Below, piece after piece: positions 1 to 7,724 of a DNA stretch of 44,720 nt. Source of the stretch: Chloroflexota bacterium (GTDB taxonomy: Bacteria > Chloroflexota > Anaerolineae > Aggregatilineales > Phototrophicaceae); assembly GCA_028873975.1 (NCBI GenBank), contig JAPPMO010000088.1, forward strand, positions 1 to 44,720, given 5' to 3'. Within the stretch, counting starts at the first letter, position 1, and every line of letters starts with the position of its first letter. Under the pieces are notes generated by a model. It searched no databases. It worked only from the letters and a program-made list of their open reading frames with translations, and was not told the origin of the DNA. The translations under genes were made by a program, and so were the position numbers.

Positions 1-121
1 TTCGTCCTTTTGCTCATTGGAAACAGTGCCATTATAATCCAGGACTATACAACTACCCCCTTGCCAGGGCGGGCGTCTTTTGGGAACTCCCGAACGGCTC
101 AGATCTACCTACTGCTCCAAG
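1..121. other. Left-edge intergenic sequence
   Basis: Downstream of the M81 gene. I see no gene, terminator or repeat in it; a TATAAT near 33-38 has no clear partner box. Confidence 0.4.
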
Positions 122-1543
122 TTAAAAGATTTGCGCGATCGGCTCCCAATCCATTTTCGGGTCGAAGGGATAGCAAGGTCGCTGAATTCGAGCGAAGGGC
201 AGCGAAGTGATATCCTGATTGACCGCTCCGGGCGACAGCGCCAGATAAGAGGCGCGCGCCATGGATTTGAGTTCCGGCTCGAGATAGCCGATCTTGATGG
301 CGATAATGTCATGCGCTTCCGGTTTCAAGTTGAGGTCCGTGAATTGCTGGCGGCGATGAAATGGCGTACGTTTGCCAGTCAATATGATGTGGATGCCGCC
401 CGACTTGAGAACGACTTGGGGATTGTCGGGGTCCGCCTTGATGGATTCGACCGTTCCCGAGATGTCCAAGGGCTGGGAATTGCGCCTGTCGAGCTTGCCG
501 CCAATTTGCAGGTCAACTTCCGCGCCCAGCCCCGCCGCGATGCAAGTACGGACCGCGGCAGGCTCGGCTATGCTGGCGTAGATCATGTCGGGCGGCGCTA
601 GGGCCAGGGCGCGCGACAGAAAATAGGTCACGTCTCCCGCGCCGCCGGCGGTGGGATTATCGCCGGAATCGCTTAGGAGCACGGGCTTGGCCGCGTCAGA
701 CATCGCTTGTCGCAGGCAATCGTCAACTGAAAGCGCCGGTGCCCCAAAGCGAAAGTCCCGGCGATGCTTCCAGTAGAGGGCGGCTAATTCGCGCGCTGCG
801 AGGCCAATCTTTTCTTCGTTCAGTCCGAGGGCAATGGCGCAGGCAGTCATGCGGGGTTCGTCGGCCCAAACGTAGCCGACTTGTACGGTGGCGTCGATCA
901 CATCGCGGCCGTCGATTTTCGGTTGGATCGCCTCATAGATACGATTGCCCGGTTCCCATTCTGTGCTGGTCTTCTCGCCGGGCATGGCCACGGGAATCCT
1001 GACAAAGGCTTTGCGCGGGCGGATGCCCTGGCGCAGGCAACGCAGCAAAAGCGACATCGCGCGTTCCCGCGTTTCCAGGGCGTCGATATGGGGCGCGGTC
1101 CGGAAGCCGGTGATGATATCGAGCGTCGCCATGGTCTTGTCAGAAACATTGCCGTGGAGATCGTAGCTCGCGGACAGGAGAGGATCGTCGCCCAGGATTT
1201 CGCGAATCGAACGGTACAGATCGCCTTCGGCGTCGTCCATGCCAGCCACGTTCATAGCGCCGTGCATATCCAGATAGACGCCGTCGAATGGGCCCCGGGA
1301 TTGCAGCTGCCCCAAGAGCTCGTTCTTGATCGCCTCATAAGCGGCCGCCTCGACCGGCCCGCCGGGCAGGGCCTTGGCTGTGATCGTGCCGACGAAATCG
1401 ATATCCGGGTACTTATCCAGGAAGGGATAGAGTTCTGTGAAGGCGTCATCCGCCTCCCGCGTGATGCGAAAGTCTGCCAGGCGCGTCGGCAGGGCCGAGA
1501 AGGTGCAGCTTTCGGTTGCAATGCCAGCGATGGCGATTCTCAA
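122..1543 (-). CDS. M81 family metallopeptidase (MlrC-like)
   Basis: Predicted zinc peptidase of family M81, named after the microcystin-degrading MlrC. Full length for the family (473 aa). Seen: N-terminal GIATESCTFSALPT (the family usually has GxxHETNTFSPxPT), DMHGAM at about 92-97, YDLHGN at 127-132 and PHIDALETRER at about 151-161, which carry the expected Asp/His/Glu metal ligands. There is no signal peptide, so it is probably cytoplasmic. The start is TTG at 1541-1543, chosen because AAGGAGG lies 7 nt upstream. That ribosome binding site and the preceding TGA belong to a short ROK-kinase remnant, so the two are transcribed together. In many genomes such proteins act on small cyclic or modified peptides or amides; the real substrate is unknown. 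Only the residue in place of the usual first His (Thr10) is unusual. Confidence 0.9.
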   Translation of the reverse strand: MRIAIAGIATESCTFSALPTRLADFRITREADDAFTELYPFLDKYPDIDFVGTITAKALPGGPVEAAAYEAIKNELLGQLQSRGPFDGVYLDMHGAMNVAGMDDAEGDLYRSIREILGDDPLLSASYDLHGNVSDKTMATLDIITGFRTAPHIDALETRERAMSLLLRCLRQGIRPRKAFVRIPVAMPGEKTSTEWEPGNRIYEAIQPKIDGRDVIDATVQVGYVWADEPRMTACAIALGLNEEKIGLAARELAALYWKHRRDFRFGAPALSVDDCLRQAMSDAAKPVLLSDSGDNPTAGGAGDVTYFLSRALALAPPDMIYASIAEPAAVRTCIAAGLGAEVDLQIGGKLDRRNSQPLDISGTVESIKADPDNPQVVLKSGGIHIILTGKRTPFHRRQQFTDLNLKPEAHDIIAIKIGYLEPELKSMARASYLALSPGAVNQDITSLPFARIQRPCYPFDPKMDWEPIAQIF

Positions 1544-1546
1544 CTT

Positions 1547-1693
1547 TCAGCCTCCTTCCGGCGGTGATGCCAAACCAGCGCCGCCGCTGGTCGGCAAGGT
1601 ACGATGAACAAGCATGCAGCCTGAGCGGTTGACGACAGCAAATGCCATCTTGGTCGCGCCGGTATCGAGCCCGATGGCCAGTTCTTCAGGCAT
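1547..1693 (-). pseudogene. N-terminal remnant of a ROK family sugar kinase (48 codons)
   Basis: A short reading frame that ends in TGA at 1547-1549, directly in front of the M81 gene. It reads MPEELAIGLDTGATKMAFAV and continues to VHRTLPT. This matches the start of ROK kinases/glucokinases, where strand 1 carries the DxGGTK phosphate-binding motif (here DTGATK) and strand 2 leads to an R-x-x-P-T segment. A full ROK protein has about 300 residues, so almost all of it is missing. The tail SGGAGLASPPEGG is not ROK-like. The frame keeps its own ribosome site (GAGGA 7 nt before ATG) and a plausible promoter, so it is probably still translated and may serve as a leader that couples translation into the M81 gene. 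The call rests on motif recognition only. Confidence 0.6.
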
Positions 1694-1729
1694 TTTGCAA
1701 TCCTCGAGGTTTCGGTCAGTCGCTAGCCG

Positions 1730-1759
1730 AGTTTAGCGTTTGGCAGAAGAAACTGCCAG
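1730..1759 (-). promoter_or_regulatory. Putative promoter of kinase remnant/M81 operon
   Basis: On the minus strand CTGGCA (1754-1759) and TAAACT (1730-1735) are 18 bp apart, upstream of the ATG at 1693. The -35 box overlaps an inverted repeat (1741-1758), so the promoter may be repressor-controlled. Consensus match only. Confidence 0.4.
1741..1758. repeat. Inverted repeat, possible operator
   Basis: TGGCAG-AAGAAA-CTGCCA is a perfect 6-6-6 inverted repeat between the divergent M81 and Gfo/Idh transcription units. Its size and its overlap with the minus-strand -35 box suit a dimeric repressor such as LacI or ROK-type regulators. No regulator gene is nearby, so the role is inferred. Confidence 0.35.
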
Positions 1760-1790
1760 AATCCGGGTGGAAGCCCTGCGCAAGTCGGCT

Positions 1791-1820
1791 TTGGCGCTTC
1801 AGACTATACTTTGATAAAAT
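1791..1820 (+). promoter_or_regulatory. Putative promoter of Gfo/Idh gene
   Basis: TTGGCG (1791-1796) and TAAAAT (1815-1820) are separated by 18 bp, 37 nt before the ATG. TATACT at 1805-1810 is an alternative -10 box. Confidence 0.4.
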
Positions 1821-1856
1821 CTTGTGGCCGTAGCTAGTAGTTCAGGAGCTGCCAGC

Positions 1857-3125
1857 ATGACAGCGATTGATACCATCATTGTGGGAGCGGGCGGAAGAGG
1901 CAGAGCCTACAGCAAGTTCGCGCTGGAATATCCGCGGGAATTGCGGGTCGTCGGCGTTGCGGAGCCGGATCCGCTCAAGCGGCAGCGTCTCGTCCGCGAC
2001 CACGACATCGCGCCGAACATGACTTTTGAGGACTGGCAATCTTTGCTGAGAAGCCCTGGCAAAAAAGCGGGGACGATTATCAACTGCACCATGGACCGCG
2101 ATCACTTCGCGTCCACGATGCGCATGCTGGACATGGGATATGACGTGCTATTGGAAAAACCCATGACGCCGATTCTGCGCGAGAATTTGCAGCTGGTGCA
2201 AAAGGCCGAAGCTGCGGGGCGTTTGCTTCAAGTCTGCCATGTATTGCGCTACACACCGTTTTGGCAGGCATTGCGCGCGGTCGTCCAGTCCGGGGCGCTG
2301 GGACGCGTCGTCAGCGTCACGCATCGAGAGAATTTGATTTATTATCACATGGCGCATAGTTTCGTGCGTGGGAACTGGCGGCGGGAATCGACATCGGGCC
2401 CGATGATCCTTAGCAAGTGCTGCCACGACTTTGATATTCTGCTGTGGATCTTGCGGAAGAAAGTGAAGTATCTGAATTCCTTCGGCTCCCTTTCGCATTT
2501 TCGGCCCGAAAATGCCCCGCCCGGCGCGACCGAACGTTGCACCGACGGCTGCCCAGCCGCCGAAACTTGCAAGTACGAGGCGACCCGGCGCTATGCCCGC
2601 GACGGCGCCGGCTGGCCCTTGGATGTCGTTACCCCCGAGCCGACGGTCAGGGCCCGTTTGGAGAAACTGAAGACCGACTGGTACGGGCGCTGTGTCTATT
2701 TTTGCGACAACGACGTGGTCGATCACCAAACGGTGAATATGGAAATGGAAGACGGCGCCACAGTGACCCTGGTCATGAATGGACAAGGGGACGAAGAATG
2801 CCGCACGATGCGCTGGGATGGCACCAAAGCCACGCTTTACGGCAAGTTCTCGTCCAAAGGTCATGTCATTCGCGTACATCACCACTTGAGCGGCGAGGCA
2901 GAAGAGGCGCCAGTGATCGCGCGGGACAGCAGCGGGCACGGCGGCGGGGATTACGGCATCGTCCGCAGCTTCTTGAATACCATCAAGGGCAACCCTGATG
3001 AAAGCGTAACGACGGCGCGCGAGTCGCTGGAAAGTCACCTCTTGGCTTTTGCGGCCGAAGAAGCGCGGATCAACAGGACCGTCGTCGACATGGATCAATT
3101 TCGCGAACGCGTCGAGACGATCTAA
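1857..3125 (+). CDS. Gfo/Idh/MocA family oxidoreductase
   Basis: NAD(P)-dependent dehydrogenase-type protein of 422 aa, likely acting on a sugar, inositol or related polyol in the cytoplasm. The N-terminal Rossmann fold has GAGGRGR (10-16). The family motif EKP is at 100-102, and KCCHDFD (187-193) carries the Lys/His/Asp set expected near the active site. Five cysteines at about 228, 232, 238, 279 and 283, around a GRCVY-x2-CDNDVVDHQ segment, form a cluster seen in one branch of this family and may bind a metal. The ATG at 1857 is preferred over an upstream in-frame GTG because CAGGAG lies 8 nt before it and the Rossmann strand then starts at residue 5. It is divergent from the M81/kinase-remnant unit, which suggests a former carbohydrate-use locus. 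The substrate cannot be read from the sequence. Confidence 0.9.
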   Translation: MTAIDTIIVGAGGRGRAYSKFALEYPRELRVVGVAEPDPLKRQRLVRDHDIAPNMTFEDWQSLLRSPGKKAGTIINCTMDRDHFASTMRMLDMGYDVLLEKPMTPILRENLQLVQKAEAAGRLLQVCHVLRYTPFWQALRAVVQSGALGRVVSVTHRENLIYYHMAHSFVRGNWRRESTSGPMILSKCCHDFDILLWILRKKVKYLNSFGSLSHFRPENAPPGATERCTDGCPAAETCKYEATRRYARDGAGWPLDVVTPEPTVRARLEKLKTDWYGRCVYFCDNDVVDHQTVNMEMEDGATVTLVMNGQGDEECRTMRWDGTKATLYGKFSSKGHVIRVHHHLSGEAEEAPVIARDSSGHGGGDYGIVRSFLNTIKGNPDESVTTARESLESHLLAFAAEEARINRTVVDMDQFRERVETI

Positions 3126-3175
3126 ATTGTTGGACCAGCCCGTGAAGAGAAGGCGGAATAGCGTGCCGTAATGAA

Positions 3176-3247
3176 CACCCCCGACAGGATTCGAACCTGT
3201 GCGCCTGGTTCCGGAAACCAGCGCTCTATCCCCTGAGCTACGGGGGC
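3176..3247 (-). tRNA. tRNA-Arg (anticodon CCG)
   Basis: A complete cloverleaf reads on the minus strand: acceptor GCCCCCG/CGGGGGT (the first pair is G-U), D arm with AGGGGATA loop, anticodon stem CTGGT/ACCAG with loop TTCCGGA giving anticodon CCG (codon CGG, Arg), a short variable loop, and T arm ACAGG-TTCGAAT-CCTGT. The discriminator is G. The CCA end is not encoded. It lies in the gap between the Gfo/Idh gene and a lipoprotein gene. Confidence 0.96.
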
Positions 3248-3258
3248 ATACAGCGTCA

Positions 3259-3287
3259 ATCCTAGCAGATGGCTCACGAGCGAACAA
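3259..3287 (-). promoter_or_regulatory. Promoter of tRNA-Arg
   Basis: On the minus strand TTGTTC (3282-3287) and TAGGAT (3259-3264) are exactly 17 bp apart. The predicted start lies about 5 nt before the mature tRNA end. Confidence 0.55.
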
Positions 3288-3344
3288 GTGCAGGGTCTGG
3301 ATACACTCCTAGTAACTGGCCAGGTGCGAACCTGAGGCTGGTCT

Positions 3345-3353
3345 TGATATAAT
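3345..3353 (+). promoter_or_regulatory. Extended -10 promoter (TGATATAAT)
   Basis: TGnTATAAT with a perfect -10 hexamer at 3348-3353 and no good -35. It would drive the lipoprotein gene at 3489 with a leader of about 130 nt. The 3248-3488 interval otherwise holds only the tRNA promoter. Confidence 0.5.
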
Positions 3354-3488
3354 GTGGCTTACAGCTTATGCGCTGGAAATGGGACACTGGCTTGGCGAAA
3401 GTTAGTGGCGATTGTGGAATCGGCCTTGAGCGACTCCGCGTATTCTATTTTCAATACCAAAAACAGATTTGCCGCGGAGATTTGCTGC

Positions 3489-4172
3489 TTGAAATGGCTA
3501 CTTCTCGCGGCGCTCCTGGCCGGCTGTCAAGCGCTGGCAAGCGAGAATGTCGGGACGCCTGTTGACGCCAATGCGACGGTATATGTTTTGGAGCTGACCG
3601 TCCTGCAACGCGCCGCCGTCCTGGATCAGGCGCAGGCGGTCGCGACATTGTCCGCCGCGGGAACAAGAGTTGCGGAGTTGTCTCAAGTCAATGCGGCTTT
3701 GGGTGCCACCTTGCAAGCGGCATTTACCCCGACGACTCAAATCCGGGCAGTGATCGTCAACGCCGAAGACATGGGCAGTTCCCTGGAGCAAGACATGATG
3801 GACGATATGCCTGACAATGAAGAGGACCTGTCAGCCATGCGAATTGTGGGTCTTGCGACTGCGAACAGTGTCAATGCCAGCAACGGCTGCTCCACCGGGG
3901 AAGCGCGCCGCTTCAATGCCGGGGACGAACGCATCTATGTAACGGCTCGCGTCGAAAGCCTGCGCCCGGATACCTATTTTGAAGTTGACTGGCAATCGGG
4001 CGACCGCGTCTTGTATCGGGTGTCATGGCGGGCGACCTATGCGGCGGCGGCCGAGTGTATCTGGTTTTATGCCACGCCGGTGGATTTTCCCTTTCTGCCG
4101 GGCAATTACCGCGCTACGCTTTTTGTCAACGGCCAAGCGCATTCCTCCACTGATTTTAGCATTTCCTCGTAA
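3489..4172 (+). CDS. Hypothetical lipoprotein
   Basis: Exported lipid-anchored protein of 227 aa with no family I can name. The start is TTG at 3489. From there MKWLLLAALLAGC gives an ideal lipoprotein signal with lipobox LAGC (Cys13), and GGAG lies 9 nt upstream. An earlier in-frame ATG (3354) would put 45 unlikely residues in front. After the Cys comes a helical Ala-rich stretch (about 25-85), an acidic segment with DMMDDMPDNEEDL, and a C-terminal part (about 125-227) that looks like a beta-sandwich: alternating strands, a pair of cysteines, and an ending like PGNYRATLFVNG that resembles Ig-like accessory domains. It is followed by a secreted M23 peptidase gene on the same strand, so a role at the cell surface is likely. 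Confidence 0.75.
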   Translation: MKWLLLAALLAGCQALASENVGTPVDANATVYVLELTVLQRAAVLDQAQAVATLSAAGTRVAELSQVNAALGATLQAAFTPTTQIRAVIVNAEDMGSSLEQDMMDDMPDNEEDLSAMRIVGLATANSVNASNGCSTGEARRFNAGDERIYVTARVESLRPDTYFEVDWQSGDRVLYRVSWRATYAAAAECIWFYATPVDFPFLPGNYRATLFVNGQAHSSTDFSISS

Positions 4173-4363
4173 AGACAGAGATGGATCGAAGCCAGGCTGG
4201 GCTCAAGTCATTGCCTTCGCCCGAAAGATCACAGGACTATCGGCAAATTCAGGCTTGTTTGGCGTTTTTAATTTGCTCGCAATTGCATGGGCGCTCGTGG
4301 TAAACTCGAATCGATTTTTCTACCCGCGAAAGTGACTGGACTGTGAGTCTTTTTGTCGGACAA

Positions 4364-5329
4364 ATGGCTCTTAAGCGGCGCAATCGAACCATGAAGCAGT
4401 TCCTTGCCTGCCTGTCAATGGTGGCGCTTATCACACTATGGTTGGCGGGTCTGTCGCTATCCGAGGCACAAAGCGAAACGGCGACGCCCTCAGCATCGGA
4501 AACAATTCAGCAGAATCCCAACAGAACGGATTTTGACGCGACGGCAACGGCAATAACGTTGATTGAGCCAAAAGAGCATCACCTGCTTCGGCGGCCGATC
4601 CAGTTAGCCGAGGATCTGGTCCATTGGCCCGACCGCACCTATCCCTACGGCAGCACGCAATGGGGTACGCGCCCGGTTCACTTGGGCGTTGAGTTTGTGA
4701 ACCCGCGCGATACGCCGGTCTACGCTTCCGAGGCGGGCAAAGTCGTTTTCGCCGGTTCCGACAGCGAGACAGTCGTGGGTCCGCAACCTGATTATTATGG
4801 CAATGTCGTGGTTATCGTCCATGACCTGGTATCACTCGACGGTTATCCGGTATTCACGCTCTATGGCCATCTTGACAAAATCAATGTGAGCGCGGGCCAG
4901 GCGGTTGAAGATGGCGCGCGATTGGGGGCTATCGGCTCAACCGGCGTGGCCATCGGCGCGCATTTGCACTACGAAGTTCGTATCGAGAGTCCTTTCGACT
5001 ATCGCAAGACGCGCAATCCAGAGTTGTGGCTGCAATATTATGTCAACAGCGGGATGGTCGCCGGTTACATACACGATGAATACGGCGGAGCAATCGCCGA
5101 AAAGCGACTGGTCCTGCGCTCGGATACGCTCAGTCGCGAAGCCTATACCTATGCCAGCGAGCTGGTGAACAGCGATCCGGTTTGGGGAGAAAACTTTACA
5201 GTTGGCGACCTGCCGGCCGGCGAGTACGAGCTTATTGTGCTGAAGGAGAATGGCGCGCTCGCCTATCGTGAGAAAATCCAGGTAGAAGCCTACACCACGA
5301 CTTTCGTCGATATCGAGATCAGCGAGTGA
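4364..5329 (+). CDS. Exported M23 family peptidase (LytM-like)
   Basis: Predicted secreted zinc endopeptidase of the lysostaphin/LytM type, which cuts peptide cross-bridges in cell walls or other proteins. With the ATG at 4364 it has 321 aa; ATG 4391 is equally possible and leaves a standard signal peptide. Order: signal peptide, Ser/Thr-rich linker, then the M23 domain (about 80-210) with HLGVEF (H106, E110), YGHL (H169) and HLHYEV (H200, H202). The Asp ligand of the usual HxxxD motif is Glu here. The C-terminal 95 residues look like a carboxypeptidase-regulatory-like beta-sandwich (GYIHDEYG through LPAGEYELIV). It is probably independent of its neighbours, since 190 nt separate it from the lipoprotein gene and I see no clear terminator. 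Confidence 0.88.
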   Translation: MALKRRNRTMKQFLACLSMVALITLWLAGLSLSEAQSETATPSASETIQQNPNRTDFDATATAITLIEPKEHHLLRRPIQLAEDLVHWPDRTYPYGSTQWGTRPVHLGVEFVNPRDTPVYASEAGKVVFAGSDSETVVGPQPDYYGNVVVIVHDLVSLDGYPVFTLYGHLDKINVSAGQAVEDGARLGAIGSTGVAIGAHLHYEVRIESPFDYRKTRNPELWLQYYVNSGMVAGYIHDEYGGAIAEKRLVLRSDTLSREAYTYASELVNSDPVWGENFTVGDLPAGEYELIVLKENGALAYREKIQVEAYTTTFVDIEISE

Positions 5330-5358
5330 ACTTCATTGGCTGCGGCTGACGCGGATCT

Positions 5359-7560
5359 CTAGCGATACATTCGATATGCCAGGGTCAGCACATCATCGCC
5401 GCCCAAATCCAGGACTTGAATCACGCCCCGCTTGCCTTCGCTGCTGATGAAGCCAATCACCGCTTGAGACAAGAGACTGGCGTTAAATGCCTTGTTATTC
5501 GCCAAGTTCGGCTCAATTGCATCGTGATGCGCGTCGTCGATTGCGCTAAAGTCGCCCATCAAATACATGGAGCCGCTCAAAGCGACCAAATCACTGCCGG
5601 ACCAGGACAAATCGAGGTTTCCGTTTTGGTCCAAATCGAGTGAACCCGAGCTCCCTGTCCAGGTGCCGCTATTGATGATCTCGCGATCCGCGATGTAGTT
5701 GTAGGCGTAGCTGTGGTTGTTGGCCTCGCCAGCGTCGCCCTCAAACACTTCGTCATTGAGGTCAGCTACGATGATGACGGATTGCGGACCTGTCGCCCCG
5801 TTAAGGTTTTGCCGCAATTGAACAGTCGCCTGCTGTCGGCCCGCCAGTCCCGGCAGATTAACAGCGGCATAACGTCCGCCGGGCTGGAAGGACGTCGCTA
5901 TGGCGAAGGGACCGGCAGGAGCCAAGCCCTGGTTGGCCACAGTGACATTGACGATCATCTGCTGATCCAGCGTGAGGCGCGCCGGGTAGACATTAACGAT
6001 AAGCAAATCAGCTGAGCTAGGTGGAGCCACGGTAGCGGTTGCCGGCGGCGTTGGACTTGGAGGCGGCAGAATGATCGGCACCAGGTTTCGATTGCCGGCC
6101 GCGTCCACCAGGTAGGCGGCCAGCCAGCCCCATTGTCCGCGGAAATCGATTACCAGCCAGGAGAAATCGGCGGTGGCGCCAATGACCCGCGCCCCCGCCC
6201 CGTGTGGGAGCTGCCCGATGACATCGAAGTTGAGGCCGGGGCCGCTGCGAATATTTTGATAGGTGCTTTGAATCGTCAGGTAGTATCCCGAAGCAGTGGG
6301 CGATGGCTGGGCGGTGGGCGTAGCTGTCGCGAGGCTGGTTCGAATATCTCCGCTTAGCGTCGCGCCTCGATAACTTGCTACGGCATTGGCCGTTCCAAAC
6401 TCATTAATCTCGGCAATCATGACGTTTGCGCTTGTCTCGCCACGAGGCAGATCCCCGGGACTTAGCGAACCCTGTACACCCTCAAAACTCCCCAGCCCCG
6501 CTATATTGTCGGCGAGGCTGCCGGGGCGTCGATAGGCTTCCGCGAGCAGTCCGACAGCGTCATAACTTGCCGCGCTGTCAGCATCCGGCAACGTGCCAAA
6601 CGCGCTTGCGAAATCCCATACGAATTGCTGGCTGGCCGCATCGCTTGATGTGAAGGACCAGGGTGTTGCGACAATGATGCCTGCCCGGCTGTCGCTTGGC
6701 ACAAGACTGACAAAATCCGGATCCAAAGCCTGGTTGTAGCCGACCGGTCCGGCGTATCCGGCTGCGCGCAACTGCAGGCATGTTTGCGCCGCCAACAGAG
6801 GCGGACCATAAATGACAACAGCCTCCGGCGGCCGCGCTGCGATTTGATTAGCGATGAAGCCTAGATCGTTGCGGGTTTCGTCGTATAAGAGATTGGACAG
6901 TCCCGCGCCGGCTTCCGACAGGGCAGAGGCGAACCCGATCAGGCTCGAGGTACTGGCGGCATCAAGTTGAATTGTCGTGATCCGGCTGGCGCCAAGCGAC
7001 TGGACCAAATAAGTCGCCAGCGCGCGACTTTGCAACAGTTCCTGGGAGACGTTGCGGAAGATGCGACCGCTTGTGTCTTGCAAGAGCAAGGCGTCGCTGG
7101 ATACTGTGGTGAAAACCGGAACGCGAAGGTCTTGCAGTCCCGACAAAGCCGGGAGCAAGACGTCGGGCGAGCTTGGGCCCAAGACGGCAATGACATCCGC
7201 TTGCCGCATGTTCGCCGTGGCGATGTCCATATTGTCGGGTGATGTCACAGCAACGACGACCTCGAATCTTGTCCCGTTAGCGTCTGTCAATCCACCGGCG
7301 TCGTTAATGTGTTTTGCCGCAAGCTGGGCTGCTCGCGCGATAGACCCTTCCATACGATCGATAACGCCGATACGGACAATCTGCTGGGCTTTTGCGGACG
7401 GGTTTGCTGCCATAAGCAGCAGCGCGAAAACCATGAACGCAAATCGGACGAAAACAGAGCGGGCAGCCGCTCGGCGGCAGAGAATCGTCCTCCCGCGCTC
7501 ACAGAAAATATCAAGCCCTCTCCGCGCATGAGCAAGGGGGTGTAATATAAAAGAGGACAT
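5359..7560 (-). CDS. Exported multi-domain protein: periplasmic-binding fold, SH3, CARDB-like
   Basis: Large exported protein (733 aa). Seen in order: hydrophobic signal or anchor (about 35-60); a type I periplasmic-binding domain like the branched-chain amino acid binding proteins (about 61-398; RIGVIDRMEG, AAKHINDAGG, IAVLGPSSPDV, SYDAVGLLAEAY); Pro/Thr linker; bacterial SH3 domain (about 426-487; QNIRSGPGLNFDVIGQLP and WGWLAAYL); second PT-rich linker; CARDB-like beta-sandwich (about 519-624; VNVTVANQGLAPAGPF, VFEGDAGEANN); and an unassigned C-terminal domain of about 105 residues. No ABC permease or ATPase lies nearby, so it is more likely a surface sensor or binding protein than a transporter part. 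An upstream ATG at 7608 was rejected because a good promoter overlaps it. The ATG at 7560 has GAGAGC 8 nt before it. Confidence 0.82.
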   Translation of the reverse strand: MSSFILHPLAHARRGLDIFCERGRTILCRRAAARSVFVRFAFMVFALLLMAANPSAKAQQIVRIGVIDRMEGSIARAAQLAAKHINDAGGLTDANGTRFEVVVAVTSPDNMDIATANMRQADVIAVLGPSSPDVLLPALSGLQDLRVPVFTTVSSDALLLQDTSGRIFRNVSQELLQSRALATYLVQSLGASRITTIQLDAASTSSLIGFASALSEAGAGLSNLLYDETRNDLGFIANQIAARPPEAVVIYGPPLLAAQTCLQLRAAGYAGPVGYNQALDPDFVSLVPSDSRAGIIVATPWSFTSSDAASQQFVWDFASAFGTLPDADSAASYDAVGLLAEAYRRPGSLADNIAGLGSFEGVQGSLSPGDLPRGETSANVMIAEINEFGTANAVASYRGATLSGDIRTSLATATPTAQPSPTASGYYLTIQSTYQNIRSGPGLNFDVIGQLPHGAGARVIGATADFSWLVIDFRGQWGWLAAYLVDAAGNRNLVPIILPPPSPTPPATATVAPPSSADLLIVNVYPARLTLDQQMIVNVTVANQGLAPAGPFAIATSFQPGGRYAAVNLPGLAGRQQATVQLRQNLNGATGPQSVIIVADLNDEVFEGDAGEANNHSYAYNYIADREIINSGTWTGSSGSLDLDQNGNLDLSWSGSDLVALSGSMYLMGDFSAIDDAHHDAIEPNLANNKAFNASLLSQAVIGFISSEGKRGVIQVLDLGGDDVLTLAYRMYR

Positions 7561-7599
7561 CGTACGAAGCTCTCGCTTTCTTGCTGGGGCAATACGGTC

Positions 7600-7627
7600 A
7601 GTATACATGAAAGGCTAGTGCGGGCAA
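7600..7627 (-). promoter_or_regulatory. Promoter of the multi-domain exported protein gene
   Basis: Minus strand TTGCCC (7622-7627), 16 bp, TATACT (7600-7605). The expected start is near 7593, which is downstream of the first in-frame ATG (7608). That supports ATG 7560. Confidence 0.55.
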
Positions 7628-7648
7628 GCTGTGCAGCCTATCCTTGTC

Positions 7649-7677
7649 TTGATTTTGAACGCGCCGCTAACTATACT
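7649..7677 (+). promoter_or_regulatory. Promoter of MBL-fold hydrolase gene
   Basis: TTGATT (7649-7654), 17 bp, TATACT (7672-7677). This is a strong consensus match and is divergent from the minus-strand promoter at 7600-7627. Confidence 0.65.
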
Positions 7678-7724
7678 TCTGCTTTGTTGCTATTGCTCGC
7701 ATATTTTGATCCCAATTTGTCCAA

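Noticed and set aside
2148..3287. Long minus-strand reading frame across the Gfo/Idh gene and tRNA
   Set aside because: It runs antisense to a clear oxidoreductase and through a tRNA; it has no recognisable domain and is a codon-bias shadow.
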